DNA from: Clostridium senegalense JC122
Lineage (GTDB): Bacteria; Bacillota; Clostridia; Clostridiales; Clostridiaceae
Direction of reading: 5' to 3'
NCBI RefSeq assembly: GCF_000285575.1
Contig: NZ_HE611050.1
Span: 679,471-743,470, forward strand
Length of the DNA stretch: 64,000 nucleotides
The position numbers and the translations under genes are program-made. Of the stretch, positions 35,995-45,828 are shown piece after piece. A model generated the notes under the pieces. That model had not been told where the DNA came from. It ran no database searches and worked only from the letters and a program-made list of their open reading frames with translations. Each line of letters starts with the position of its first letter. Positions within the stretch are counted from its first letter, which is position 1.

Positions 35995-38085
35995 TTAAAC
36001 TTCCATTATTATAGGTAATATCATAGGTCTTCTTTTAGTTTTTTCATAAAGATATCCTCTTAATACTTCTCTTATATTACCTTTTATAGTTGGCCATTCT
36101 TTAATTTTATTTTCTTCACATTCCTTTAATACCTGTTTAACCAGTTCTCTTGCTCCATCCATTAAATCTTCAGATTCTCTAACGTATACAAATCCTCTTG
36201 AGATTATATCTGGACCTGCTATAACTGTACATGTATCTTTTTCAATTGTAACAACTACTGTAAGTATTCCATCTTGTGATAGATGCTTTCTATCCCTTAA
36301 AACTATATTACCTACATCACCTACACCTAATCCATCTACAAATACCTGACCTGATGTAACAGATGACACTTTTCTTATAGAATCTCTTGAGAGTTCAATA
36401 ACATCACCATTTTCTCCTAAGTATACATTTCTTTCAGGCATACCTAGTTTAACAGCAAGTTCACCATGTTGTTTTAAATGTCTGTATTCTCCATGGGCAG
36501 GTATAAAAAACTTAGGTTTAACTAATGTATGCATTAATTTCAGTTCTTCTTGACAAGCATGCCCTGATACATGAACATCAGCTAATGCCTCATATATAAC
36601 ATCTGCACCCTTTTTAAACAATTGATTTATAACTTTAGAAACTAGTTTTTCATTTCCAGGTATTGGTGTTGCTGATATTATGACAGTATCTCCTTCTTGT
36701 ATGTTTACTTTTTTATGCTCTGATGCTGCCATTCTTGAAAGTGCTGACATAGGTTCTCCTTGGCTTCCAGTGGTAATTATAGCAACTTGGTTATCATTGT
36801 ACTTAGATATAGCATCAACATTGATTAATGTTTCTTTATCAATTTTGATATATCCAAGTTCTATAGCTACTGCCATTATATTTTCCATACTTCTTCCTGA
36901 AACAGCTACTTTTCTTCCATACTTACTTGCAGCTTGAATTATTTGCTGTATTCTATGAATATTAGAAGCAAATGTAGCTACTATTATTCTTCCTTTAGCT
37001 GAAAAGAATATGTTTTCAAAGCTTTCTCCAACTGTACTTTCTGACATTGTATACCCTGGTCGTTCAACATTAGTACTATCAGCTAACATTACTGTTACAC
37101 CTTTTTTACCAAGTTCTGCAAATCTTGCTAAATCTGCTACACATCCATCTATTGGTGTGTAATCTATTTTAAAGTCTCCAGTATGAAGCACTACTCCTAC
37201 TGGAGTATGAATTGCTATAGCAACTGAATCAGCTATACTATGACTAGTTCTTATAAACTCTACTGATACATTATCAAGTTTAACTATATCTTTAGGTTTT
37301 ATATACTTTAAATCAACTGTACTTAAAATACCATGTTCTTTAAGTTTTATTTGAACAATACCTAAAGTTAGTTTAGTTCCGTATACAGGTACATTTATTT
37401 GTTTTAATATATATGGTAATGCCCCTATATGATCCTCGTGACCATGAGTTAAAAATATGCCTTTAACCCTATCTTTATTTTTCAAAAGATAAGTGACATC
37501 CGGTATTACAACATCTATACCTAACATGTCATCATCTGGAAACTTTAAACCGCAATCAACTATAACTATATCATTTTTATACTCAATAACAGTAAGATTT
37601 TTTCCAATCTCGTTAAAGCCTCCAAGAGGTATAATTTTTATCTTATCTTTCTCTTTTCTCACTTTCTCCCCTCCTTTTTCTTTATTTTTTTTCATATACA
37701 CTTTTTTATTTTCATTTTCTGTTAAATCTTTATTAGTCATATCTTTATTAGCTTTAATGTTATTTTTTGTAACTGTATCTTTTTTTACCTTTGGCAATGA
37801 GTTTTTAAACTGTTTTTTCTCTACTAAATTATCGTCAGTTTTTTTTCTATTACTTATATTTACATTGTCAGTTTTAATTTTCCCTGCCTTTTCAGTCACA
37901 TTTTCTTCTTTATCACTTATTTTGTTATACGTTCTATAAGGTTTTTTATATTTTTTAAACCCTCCATTAGAGCCGACTCTATTTTTAACCTTATTATTCA
38001 CTACCTTATCTTCATGAATTGCCTTATTATCTACTACTTTATTTTCATCAGTAGTTTTATTATTCGGTATATTTTTATTCTCCAT
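35995..38085 (-). CDS. rnjA: ribonuclease J with a Lys/Asn-rich N-terminal extension
   Basis: Role: 5'-3' exo- and endoribonuclease in mRNA decay and rRNA processing. Seen: 696 aa from the ATG at 38085. The last 555 residues are a standard RNase J: IIPLGGFNEIGKN, the metal motif LTHGHEDHIGALPY, LHTGDFKIDYTP, LADSTN, HVSGHA and the C-terminal EV. The first 141 residues are a low-complexity, basic, probably disordered extension (repeats of NK, KKT and KDL). An SD plus GTG lies exactly at the domain boundary (37662), so a 555-aa form is likely made too. The gene follows fur. Confidence 0.95.
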   Translation of the reverse strand: MENKNIPNNKTTDENKVVDNKAIHEDKVVNNKVKNRVGSNGGFKKYKKPYRTYNKISDKEENVTEKAGKIKTDNVNISNRKKTDDNLVEKKQFKNSLPKVKKDTVTKNNIKANKDMTNKDLTENENKKVYMKKNKEKGGEKVRKEKDKIKIIPLGGFNEIGKNLTVIEYKNDIVIVDCGLKFPDDDMLGIDVVIPDVTYLLKNKDRVKGIFLTHGHEDHIGALPYILKQINVPVYGTKLTLGIVQIKLKEHGILSTVDLKYIKPKDIVKLDNVSVEFIRTSHSIADSVAIAIHTPVGVVLHTGDFKIDYTPIDGCVADLARFAELGKKGVTVMLADSTNVERPGYTMSESTVGESFENIFFSAKGRIIVATFASNIHRIQQIIQAASKYGRKVAVSGRSMENIMAVAIELGYIKIDKETLINVDAISKYNDNQVAIITTGSQGEPMSALSRMAASEHKKVNIQEGDTVIISATPIPGNEKLVSKVINQLFKKGADVIYEALADVHVSGHACQEELKLMHTLVKPKFFIPAHGEYRHLKQHGELAVKLGMPERNVYLGENGDVIELSRDSIRKVSSVTSGQVFVDGLGVGDVGNIVLRDRKHLSQDGILTVVVTIEKDTCTVIAGPDIISRGFVYVRESEDLMDGARELVKQVLKECEENKIKEWPTIKGNIREVLRGYLYEKTKRRPMILPIIMEV
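37660..37674 (-). promoter_or_regulatory. internal SD and GTG start inside the RNase J gene
   Basis: Minus strand GGAGGGG, four bases, then GTG (37662-37660) in frame. Starting here gives VRKEKDKIKIIPLGGFNEIG, matching canonical RNase J N-termini and a 555-aa length. The match to consensus SD is better than that of the upstream ATG. Confidence 0.6.
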
Positions 38086-38143
38086 ATATCTTTTCCTAAC
38101 TAAATTAATAATTTCTAAAATATGAAAAATCTTAATTTGTCAT

Positions 38144-38593
38144 TTATTCTTTATTACAGTCTTCACACAATCCATAAAATTTCAAACTATGATTTTCTAT
38201 TTTAAACTTATATTTTTTTTCTATTACTTCTTCTATTTCGTCAAGTAAATCCCCTTGAACTTCAATAACTTTATTGCAATCATTACATATTAAATGATGA
38301 TGTTGATGATTATCGTCACCTTGACAAAGCTCATATCGACTTCTACCATCATCTAAATCAAGCTTACAAACAACTCCCATTTCTTCTAGAAGTTGAACTG
38401 TTCTATAAACTGTTGCTAGTCCTATCTCTGGACAATCAATTCTTACTAAGTCATATAACTCCTCTGCAGTTAAATGACTACCTTCACTGTTTATTATGCC
38501 ATTTAATATAGCCCTTCTTTGAGGAGTTAATTTATATCCTTTTTCTTTTAAAACCTCTTTTAAATCTTCAATTTTCTCATGAGACATACTCAA
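38144..38593 (-). CDS. Fur-family metalloregulator
   Basis: Role: metal- or peroxide-responsive repressor. Seen: 149 aa. Winged helix with YKLTPQRRAILNGI and GLATVYRTVQLLEEMGVV, then the metal-binding dimerisation domain with QHHHLICNDCNKVIEV and C-terminal CEDC (structural zinc, CxxC twice). Fur, PerR and Zur cannot be separated with confidence by eye. It lies between DUF1292 and RNase J. Confidence 0.93.
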   Translation of the reverse strand: MSMSHEKIEDLKEVLKEKGYKLTPQRRAILNGIINSEGSHLTAEELYDLVRIDCPEIGLATVYRTVQLLEEMGVVCKLDLDDGRSRYELCQGDDNHQHHHLICNDCNKVIEVQGDLLDEIEEVIEKKYKFKIENHSLKFYGLCEDCNKE

Positions 38594-38811
38594 AATATTA
38601 CATCCTCTCTAAAATAATTTATATTTCACAGATAGGTAAATCTTTCTAATATGATAATTTCAATGAATGAAAATTTCATTTAAGAAGCTAAACTATCTTA
38701 ACTCCTCTACAACTAACAAAACTAGTGCTTACCTTTATTCTACAAATTTAATATTAAAAGAAATCTTCATTATTACAAAGATATTAATTTTCAAATGATA
38801 ATGCTCTTTTA

Positions 38812-39069
38812 TTATTCTAACTCTAGTGCCTCATATGCTTCTGAAATTAAAGCTAATTCATCATCCTCTTCAACTGGTACTAGTACAAGTTCTCCGTCTT
38901 CACTTTCCTCTATTCTTAAGGCTACATCATATTCTTCATCAGATTCAACTGGTGTAACTATAACATACTCTTTATCCTCTATGTCTAATTTTACAACAAT
39001 TTCAAATTCTATTTCATTTCCGTTTTCGTCCATTAACATTATTGTTTCCATTTTATTTTCCATATTCAT
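38812..39069 (-). CDS. DUF1292 acidic protein (YrzB family), 85 aa
   Basis: Seen: 85 residues, strongly acidic (Glu/Asp-rich), with METIMLMDENGNEIEFEIVVKLD (excerpt) and YVIVTP. Family of unknown function, always near ruvX and ireB in Firmicutes. It starts 12 bases after the ruvX stop and is in the alaS-ireB-ruvX gene order. I can give no biochemical role. Confidence 0.9.
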   Translation of the reverse strand: MNMENKMETIMLMDENGNEIEFEIVVKLDIEDKEYVIVTPVESDEEYDVALRIEESEDGELVLVPVEEDDELALISEAYEALELE

Positions 39070-39080
39070 TCTCTCCTTTT

Positions 39081-39491
39081 TTATATACTATCTAGATATC
39101 CTTGTAATATGTAAGTAGCTGCAATTTTATCTACTAATTTTTTTCTTTTACTTCTTGATAAATCTGCCTCTAGCATAACTCTATGTGCTGCTACTGTTGT
39201 TAAACGTTCATCCCAAAATATTATTGGTTTATCTGTATGTTTTTTTAACTCTTCGCAAAATTGCTTCACTTTTTCACCTTGTTCTCCAACAGTACCATTC
39301 ATATTTTTAGGAAGACCTGAAACAATTTTTTCAACACTATATTCATCACATATTTTCATTAACTCATTCATATCATATTCTAGCCCTTTTCTTTTAATTG
39401 TAGTTATTCCTTGGGCTGTAAAACCTAAGGGATCACTTATTGCAACTCCAATAGTTCTATCCCCTACATCTAATCCTAATATTCTCATCAT
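39081..39491 (-). CDS. ruvX: Holliday junction resolvase-like protein RuvX/YqgF
   Basis: Role: RNase H-fold nuclease linked to pre-16S rRNA processing and recombination. Seen: 136 aa. [18 protein letters not shown] (first catalytic Asp), [16 protein letters not shown], and DERLTTVAA with further acidic residues. Length and motifs are standard. Confidence 0.95.
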   Translation of the reverse strand: MMRILGLDVGDRTIGVAISDPLGFTAQGITTIKRKGLEYDMNELMKICDEYSVEKIVSGLPKNMNGTVGEQGEKVKQFCEELKKHTDKPIIFWDERLTTVAAHRVMLEADLSRSKRKKLVDKIAATYILQGYLDSI

Positions 39492-40703
39492 TTTAGTCTC
39501 CTAATCATGTTTTAGATATAAAAATCTATAAAACACATATTTTTCTTTAAAATTAAACGTAAATTTCAAATTAACGTTTTAAAACTTATACTCTTTATAT
39601 GTTAATAATAAATACACTATTTTAAATAATTTTCCGCTCTAAACTTAACATATTGCCAAAACTATTTTAATTGTAAAATTAATCTTTAAAAGTATAGAAA
39701 TTTCATACATCATATTTTCATTTGCAAATTAAACATATTTCTCATAAGACAATATTTTTGCATATGTTTTTACTTCCCTAATATATTTAATATATATTAA
39801 TAATTATATAAAATCAAATGCTCATATTTTTAAATATGTTTATATTATGATAAAATTTAAAATTTTTATTTACTTTTAACACTTTAGTTTTACTCTTAAA
39901 ATTATTTCTTTCAAAGCTTAAATACCTAAAATAATTGGGCGCTTTCTTACCTTTTAAATTCAATACTTAATTTTGTATAAAAACATTTTAAAGTTATTGA
40001 ATAGATCTTAATGTGAAATTGTTATCATACATATTCTTTAATAAAATTTCACTTTAGGATTATACTTTAGGATTTTAAAGGCTTTATGAATTAAGTTTTT
40101 ATTTTAATGCTTACACACTATAATTATAATTCTCTATATTTAAATTCAATTTATGTCTTTTTAAAGCAAAATTTTTCAATTAAACAAAAGAATATATTGT
40201 ATTATTGATATTTATTAAAATTCTTTTATTTTCTATCTAATAATGATTTTATATATGTTTTTAACTCGAACTTTTATTCCTATACAAATATAATTATAAA
40301 TTGTGGTTTTATTAAAATTTTAAAATTCACTCTTTTTATAGCTATAATAAAAGATCTTAGCCATTTTATATATAATACTTAATTTTAAGTGAAGTAAATT
40401 TAATTTTACTTTATTATATAAAATTAATTTATAAAAATAAATATGTATAATTAATTATTTAATAGTTATTAACTATTTCTCTAAAATATATGTTTTTTAA
40501 ATATTTTTTATACATTATAAATAATTTTTACTATATACTAAGCTGTTTTTGGTAAATTTCATATGATTTAATATGCAGAAAACCATAAACTTTATACGAG
40601 GTTTAGATATATGTATTTTGCAAACCTAACCATATAGTATATCATTCCTATTACTATATTAGTTTCATTAAAAAATTAAAATAAAAATGCCAATAAGGCA
40701 TTT
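39492..40703. other. 1.2-kb non-coding, AT-rich gap between ruvX and ireB
   Basis: In related genomes ireB and ruvX are adjacent, so the gap is unusual. I see no gene, no decayed frame I can recognise and no GC-rich RNA-like core. It ends at the ireB terminator. Confidence 0.6.
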
Positions 40704-40710
40704 TTATTTT
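40678..40710 (-). terminator. terminator overlapping the ireB stop codon
   Basis: AAAATAAAAATGCC pairs with GGCATTTTTATTTT (14 bp, 5-base loop). The ireB stop (40704-40706) is inside one arm. Confidence 0.83.
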
Positions 40711-40955
40711 ATATCTAGATAAGCTTTTAAAACTTCCTCTAATATATCGTCTCTCTCTAGTTTACTAACCAATGCTCTTGCTCCATTATAATTTGTAATA
40801 TATGTTGGATCTCCTGAAATTAAATATCCTACTAGTTGATTAACAGGATTATAACCTTTTTCTTTTAAGGCATCATATACGTCAGTCAATATCATCTTAG
40901 TCATATCTTTCTTATCTCTTACTCCATCAAACTGAACTGTATTTTGGTTATCCAT
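40704..40955 (-). CDS. ireB: IreB family regulatory phosphoprotein (DUF965)
   Basis: Seen: 83 aa, matching the family closely: [20 protein letters not shown] and [16 protein letters not shown]. Family knowledge: the Enterococcus homologue is phosphorylated by the Ser/Thr kinase IreK and affects cephalosporin resistance. It follows alaS by about 100 bases in the same direction. The cognate kinase is not in the window. Confidence 0.95.
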   Translation of the reverse strand: MDNQNTVQFDGVRDKKDMTKMILTDVYDALKEKGYNPVNQLVGYLISGDPTYITNYNGARALVSKLERDDILEEVLKAYLDIK

Positions 40956-41063
40956 TATAATCGCCCTCTTTCTTATCCATATGGATTATAGAGAGTAGAA
41001 CTTAAAAAGTTATACTCTCATAATTGTTATATATATTATAAATCATCGGAAGTAAAAAGTACA

Positions 41064-43706
41064 CTATTTAACAGAACTTTCTATTACTGCCTTAGCTTTA
41101 TTAATTGCCTCATCTAATTTTTCAGGTAGTTTTCCACCAGCTTGAGCCATATCTGGTCTTCCACCGCCGCCGCCGCCAGCTACTGTAGCTGCTTCTTTTA
41201 TTATTTTTCCACAATGAATTCCATTTGATGTTACATCTTTTGTTGCCATAGCTACAAATTGAACTTTATTATTTGATGCACTTCCAAGAACAACTACTCC
41301 ACTTTGAAGTTTGTCTCTTAATTTGTCTGCAAGGCTTCTTAATCCATCTCCATCTATGTCTTTTACTGCAGCAACTAATGTTTTTACTCCATTACATTCT
41401 TCTACTAAACTTAATAATTCATCTTCTAATCCACTTGATAATTTATTTTTTAAACCCTGAACTTCCTTCTCTTTTTCTTTTATTTCTTGAAGTAATCCTT
41501 GAACTTTATTTAATAAATCTTTTTCTGTACACTTTAACATTGATGCAACATCTTTTAATAACTCATTTTTTTCTTCAACAAATTTTACAGATTCTTCACC
41601 AGTTGTTGCTTCTATTCTTCTAATTCCAGCTGCTACTCCATTTTCACTTAAAATTTTAAATAATCCTATTTCACCAGAATTTTTAACATGAGTTCCTCCA
41701 CAAAGTTCTTTACTAAATTCGCCTACAGAAACAACTCTTACATCTTCTGAATACTTATCATCAAATAATGCAACTGCACCACTTTGTTTTGCTTCTTCTA
41801 TAGTCATAACATCAGTAGATACATTATAAACTTTCATTATTTCTTCATTCAATCTATTTTCAACTTTTTTAATCTCATCTGCCGTCATTGCTGAAAAATG
41901 TGTAAAATCAAATCTTAGTCTACTATCATCAACATATGAACCACTTTGATTTACATGATCACCTAAAATTTCTTTTAACGTCTCATGCAGCATATGGGTT
42001 GCAGTATGGTTTTTACATATTTTATTTCTTCTTTCTTCATCTACTGAAAGCTTAACTTTATTTCCAACACTAATTTCACCTTCAATAACTTTTACAAAAT
42101 GAAGTATTTTCCCAGAAATATTTTTCTTACAATCATAAACTATAGCTTTAAAGTTTTCACAAGTTATAGTACCTTTATCTCCAACTTGACCTCCCATTTC
42201 AGCATAGAATGGAGTTTCAGTTGTAACGATAACCCCTTTATCTCCCTTTTCAAGTGAAGATACAAACTCATTACCATTTATCAGTACTCTCACTTCTGAC
42301 TCATCTATTAATTTATTATATCCAACAAAAGAAGTTTTTATATCTTTATCTATTTTATTTGTTATAATATCTTCATTTCCCATATAATTTGAGTCGCCTC
42401 TAGCATTTCTTGCTCTCTCCCTTTGACTTTGCATCTCTTTATTAAAACCATCTATATCTACTTTTAAGTTTTTCTCATCTAAGATCTCTTCTGTAAGTTC
42501 TATTGGGAACCCATAAGTATCATATAACTTAAATGCTTTTTCACCTTTTAAGATATTTTCATTATTTTTTTCTAATTCTTCTATATATGATTTTAATATA
42601 TCCATACCAGAGTCTATAGTTTCACTAAATCTTTCTTCTTCTAGTTTAATTACTTTTTTAATATAATCAGCTTTTTTTTCTAACTCTTTGTATTCACCTT
42701 TAGAATTTTTTATTACTACATCACAAAGTTCACTTAGGAATATATCTTTTATCCCTAACAATCTACCGTGTCTAGCTGCTCTTCTTAAAAGTCTTCTAAG
42801 TACATATCCTCTTCCTTCATTTGAAGGTAATATTCCGTCACTAATCATAAACGTTACACTTCTAACATGATCTGTTATTATTCTTATAGAAATATCTTCT
42901 TGTGCATTTTCTTTATATTTTCTATTTGACATTTCGCAAACTCTATCTACTATAGCTTTCATAGTGTCAATTTCGAATATATTGTCAACACCTTGCATTA
43001 TAGTAGCTATTCTCTCAAGCCCCATTCCTGTATCTATATTAGGATGATCTAATTTATTATAATTACCTTCTTCATCTTTATCAAATTGAGTGAATACTAA
43101 ATTCCAAAACTCAATTATTCTATCATTATCTGATGCAGTTACAAATTCTTCTGCATCTTTAACCTGTCCAAGCTCTGGATTTCTATCAAAATGTATTTCA
43201 GAAGATGGACCACAAGGACCTACTCCTATTTCCCAGAAGTTATCTGCACCTAATCTAAATATACGACTTGGATCAACATCTGTTTTTGAAGTCCATATTT
43301 CAAAAGCTTCGTCATCATTTAAATGTATTGTTACATACAATCTATCTTTTGGTATTTGTAAAACCTTTGTTATATACTCCCATGCCCATGGAATAACTTC
43401 CCCTTTAAAGTAATCTCCAAAAGAAAAATTACCAAGCATCTCAAAAAATGTACCATGTCTTGAAGTTTTTCCTACATTTTCAATATCACCTGTTCTTATA
43501 CATTTTTGGCATGTTGTAACTCTAGTAGATGGCGGTGTTTGAATTCCAGTGAAGTATGGCTTTAATGGAGCCATTCCTGCATTTATTAACAATAAGCTTT
43601 TATCACTTTTAGGTACTAATGGAAAACTTTCTAATCTTAAGTGTTCCTTACCTTCAAAAAAGCTTAAATAAGATTCTCTTATTTCATTTACGGTCATGTT
43701 TTTCAT
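41064..43706 (-). CDS. alaS: alanyl-tRNA synthetase
   Basis: Role: charges tRNA-Ala. Seen: 880 aa, full length. N-terminal catalytic domain ([20 protein letters not shown], then [20 protein letters not shown]), editing domain with [11 protein letters not shown] and the zinc-binding CGGTHV, then the coiled coil and the C-terminal C-Ala domain with a Gly-rich [17 protein letters not shown]-box leader lies directly upstream and regulates it. Confidence 0.98.
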   Translation of the reverse strand: MKNMTVNEIRESYLSFFEGKEHLRLESFPLVPKSDKSLLLINAGMAPLKPYFTGIQTPPSTRVTTCQKCIRTGDIENVGKTSRHGTFFEMLGNFSFGDYFKGEVIPWAWEYITKVLQIPKDRLYVTIHLNDDEAFEIWTSKTDVDPSRIFRLGADNFWEIGVGPCGPSSEIHFDRNPELGQVKDAEEFVTASDNDRIIEFWNLVFTQFDKDEEGNYNKLDHPNIDTGMGLERIATIMQGVDNIFEIDTMKAIVDRVCEMSNRKYKENAQEDISIRIITDHVRSVTFMISDGILPSNEGRGYVLRRLLRRAARHGRLLGIKDIFLSELCDVVIKNSKGEYKELEKKADYIKKVIKLEEERFSETIDSGMDILKSYIEELEKNNENILKGEKAFKLYDTYGFPIELTEEILDEKNLKVDIDGFNKEMQSQRERARNARGDSNYMGNEDIITNKIDKDIKTSFVGYNKLIDESEVRVLINGNEFVSSLEKGDKGVIVTTETPFYAEMGGQVGDKGTITCENFKAIVYDCKKNISGKILHFVKVIEGEISVGNKVKLSVDEERRNKICKNHTATHMLHETLKEILGDHVNQSGSYVDDSRLRFDFTHFSAMTADEIKKVENRLNEEIMKVYNVSTDVMTIEEAKQSGAVALFDDKYSEDVRVVSVGEFSKELCGGTHVKNSGEIGLFKILSENGVAAGIRRIEATTGEESVKFVEEKNELLKDVASMLKCTEKDLLNKVQGLLQEIKEKEKEVQGLKNKLSSGLEDELLSLVEECNGVKTLVAAVKDIDGDGLRSLADKLRDKLQSGVVVLGSASNNKVQFVAMATKDVTSNGIHCGKIIKEAATVAGGGGGGRPDMAQAGGKLPEKLDEAINKAKAVIESSVK

Positions 43707-43734
43707 ATCTTTTCCTCCTCAAATAATTTGTTTT

Positions 43735-43935
43735 TTTGTAAAAAAATAGAACTTCTTTCCCTAAGAAGGGACGAAAGTTCCGCGTTACCACCCTTATTAT
43801 ATTGATGACAATTATTTTCATCGTCAATATCTCTTAATTAAATATAGCTCAAAGACAGCTTCAATATATCTCCCAAGAAGTTTTCACCAACCACTTCCTC
43901 TCTTAATGTCTTAATATATTTACTAATTCTTATCA
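43735..43935 (-). promoter_or_regulatory. T-box leader controlling alaS (Ala specifier)
   Basis: On the minus strand the sequence AAGGGTGGTAACGCGGAACT, continuing into TTCGTCCC, is the conserved T-box core. It is followed by the competing terminator (GGAACTTTCGTCCCT pairing with AGGGAAAGAAGTTC) and a T-run at 43746-43735. Stem I is upstream (AAGACATTAAGAGAGG); GAAGCTGTCTTTGAGC contains a GCT triplet in the usual specifier position, matching Ala. Uncharged tRNA-Ala would favour antitermination. Confidence 0.9.
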
Positions 43936-44132
43936 TTGCCATTATATTAAATTTTTATATTTTCATTATATTAAAAAAGCTTAATTTGTCAACTATTTTA
44001 TAAAAGAAAAAACTTATTTTTAATATTTACTGTTCTATTTCCTACTATATATAGCTTCTTATATTCTATACTATATATCAAATTTATAAATTTTAAATTG
44101 CAATACTTTATTTTAATTGACAAAACATAACA

Positions 44133-45119
44133 TTAAAATAAATATGCTTCAATATCCTCATATATCACCTTAATTGTTACCCAAATAGGAATAACTATTA
44201 TCATACCAATTATTCCTCCAATATTTCCACCTATCAAAAGTAATATAAGTATCGTTAATGGGTGAGCATTAACACTGTCACCTATTATTTTAGGACCTAT
44301 TATATCACCTTCTACCTGTTGTATTATGGCTAATACAATAGAAACATATACTGCAGTTCTTATAGATGTCATACTAGATAATATAATTATTGGTACTGCA
44401 CCTATAACAGGTCCAAAATATGGTATGATATTGAAAATTGCATTAATTACTGATAATAATACAGGAAATTTCACCTTTAAAAATGCTAATGAAAAAAATG
44501 TTAATACACCTATTATTCCGCATAATTCAAATTGTGTTATTATATATCTTTCTAGTACTTTATCAATATGAAGCAATGTTTTTCTTAGTGCTTGTCGTTC
44601 ACTATTAGGTATAAACTTTAATAATCCACTTAAAATAAGGTTATCATCACATAAGAAAAAATAAATTACTGTAGGCACTATTAAAAACAGTAATATATTT
44701 TCACCTAATTGTATTATTTTTTCTATTGCACTATTTGCCAATTCATTAAAAAGCAGTTGAACCTTTTCATATACTACAGTCATAAAATTTGCTATATATT
44801 CATTATTTCCCATAGGTATTTTTAAATTTTTAAACTTACTTATATACTCTTCTATAGTTATTAATAATCCATTTAAATTTTCACTTTCGTTAAATATAGA
44901 AGGAATTAATATTGTAAAAATAATTATTATTCCTAATATGATACTTAAAATTACTACTAACGCACTTAACCTAGAATTCATTCCTTTTTTTATTAAAAAC
45001 TTATAATATGGTCTTAAACTATATGAAATTATAAACGAAAGTAATACTACCATTATTAAATCTAAAAATATAGGAAACTTCTTTAATATGAAGTATATAC
45101 CAAATAGTATAAAAATCAT
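44133..45119 (-). CDS. AI-2E/PerM family transporter (YrrI-like)
   Basis: Seen: at least 328 aa with about seven membrane segments, the family loop with FIPNSERQALRKTLLHID, NIIPYFGPVIGA, and the C-terminal GDSVNAHPLTILILLLIGG. The ATG at 45119 has no SD. Upstream, an ATG at 45166 with AGAGG reads MNLKK and then stops. Adding one A to the A6 run (forward 45152-45157) joins it to this gene as MNLKKINKDKIINVSFMIF. Its position before alaS matches B. subtilis yrrI. Substrate unknown. Confidence 0.85.
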   Translation of the reverse strand: MIFILFGIYFILKKFPIFLDLIMVVLLSFIISYSLRPYYKFLIKKGMNSRLSALVVILSIILGIIIIFTILIPSIFNESENLNGLLITIEEYISKFKNLKIPMGNNEYIANFMTVVYEKVQLLFNELANSAIEKIIQLGENILLFLIVPTVIYFFLCDDNLILSGLLKFIPNSERQALRKTLLHIDKVLERYIITQFELCGIIGVLTFFSLAFLKVKFPVLLSVINAIFNIIPYFGPVIGAVPIIILSSMTSIRTAVYVSIVLAIIQQVEGDIIGPKIIGDSVNAHPLTILILLLIGGNIGGIIGMIIVIPIWVTIKVIYEDIEAYLF

Positions 45120-45232
45120 AAAGCTTACATTAATGATTTTATCTTTATTTATTTTTTCAAATTCATCAACCTCTACTTTAATTTTATATACTGCAAAATT
45201 TCTTTATATTTTTTTAGTACCGGGAACACATA

Positions 45233-45678
45233 CTAGTTGAAATTTTTATTTTCTCCTATGTAAAACATATTTTTTCCCCTAAAATCATTTCCTTTGCAAT
45301 AAATATATTTCTTTCTTTAAGTAAACTAGAAATATTTTTGCAACTACTATGCCTTTTAATTTAAACTCTTTTTCTTCAAAAATTATATCCTTAACTATTC
45401 CTATAACCTCTGAATTTTATTTATAACATATATTTTTTTATATCACTAAATTTTAAATATTTACCTTTGTTAATGCTTTTTACAACCATATTTTTATTAT
45501 GATAAATTATATCTTCTTTTAATACATTAAAATTTTTTCTTAATAATTTATAAGGGGTTACAGAAAAACCTAAAATCTGTTTTTTATGAAAATTTATAAG
45601 AATATCATTAATATACCCTAAGGTTTCTCCTTCTATATTAACTACATCCATGTAAATAAAGTCACTACTTTTATACAA
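45233..45678 (-). pseudogene. PRC-barrel protein (YrrD-like) with several frameshifts
   Basis: Seen: the first 85 residues are one PRC-barrel (FIYMDVVNIEGETLGYINDI). The rest is found in other frames: NSEVIGIVKDIIFEEKEFK, then KNISSLLKERNIFIAKEMIL and LGEKNMFYIGENKNFN. At least three one-base losses at A/T runs (near 45433-45439, 45415-45418 and 45335-45339) are needed to join them. The start is a TTG with GAGGAGG upstream. Position before the yrrI-like gene matches B. subtilis yrrD. With three lesions, this is the most damaged gene in the window. Confidence 0.75.
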
Positions 45679-45741
45679 AATCTCACCACCTCCTCTATAT
45701 TGTTTCCATATTTTTTTAAAATATATTCTTTTAATAAATAT

Positions 45742-45801
45742 AAAAAGAGCTATTGCTCCACTAACTGAAATTATTCAGTGAGTTTTACAATAGCCCTTTT
45801 T
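45742..45801 (-). terminator. terminator after the Na+ symporter gene
   Basis: AAAAGGGCTATTG pairs with CAATAGCTCTTTT, enclosing a smaller inner stem, with CTTTTTATAT following on the minus strand. Confidence 0.8.
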
Positions 45802-45828
45802 AATATTCTAATATATTTCTAATATATT

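Noticed and set aside
37493-37939. 148-aa plus-strand ORF
   Set aside because: It is antisense to the low-complexity RNase J extension, with no SD and a composition dictated by the opposite strand.
38640-38700. Fur box upstream of the Fur-family gene
   Set aside because: The stretch with GATAATTTCAATGAATGAAAATTTC is AT-rich and dyad-like, but too far from a Fur, PerR or Zur consensus to call.
38795-39118. Ser/Thr-rich 107-aa plus-strand ORF
   Set aside because: Exact antisense of the acidic DUF1292 protein.
41273-41623. 116-aa Leu/His-rich plus-strand ORF
   Set aside because: Shadow of alaS; composition reflects reversed Lys/Glu codons of the coiled coil.
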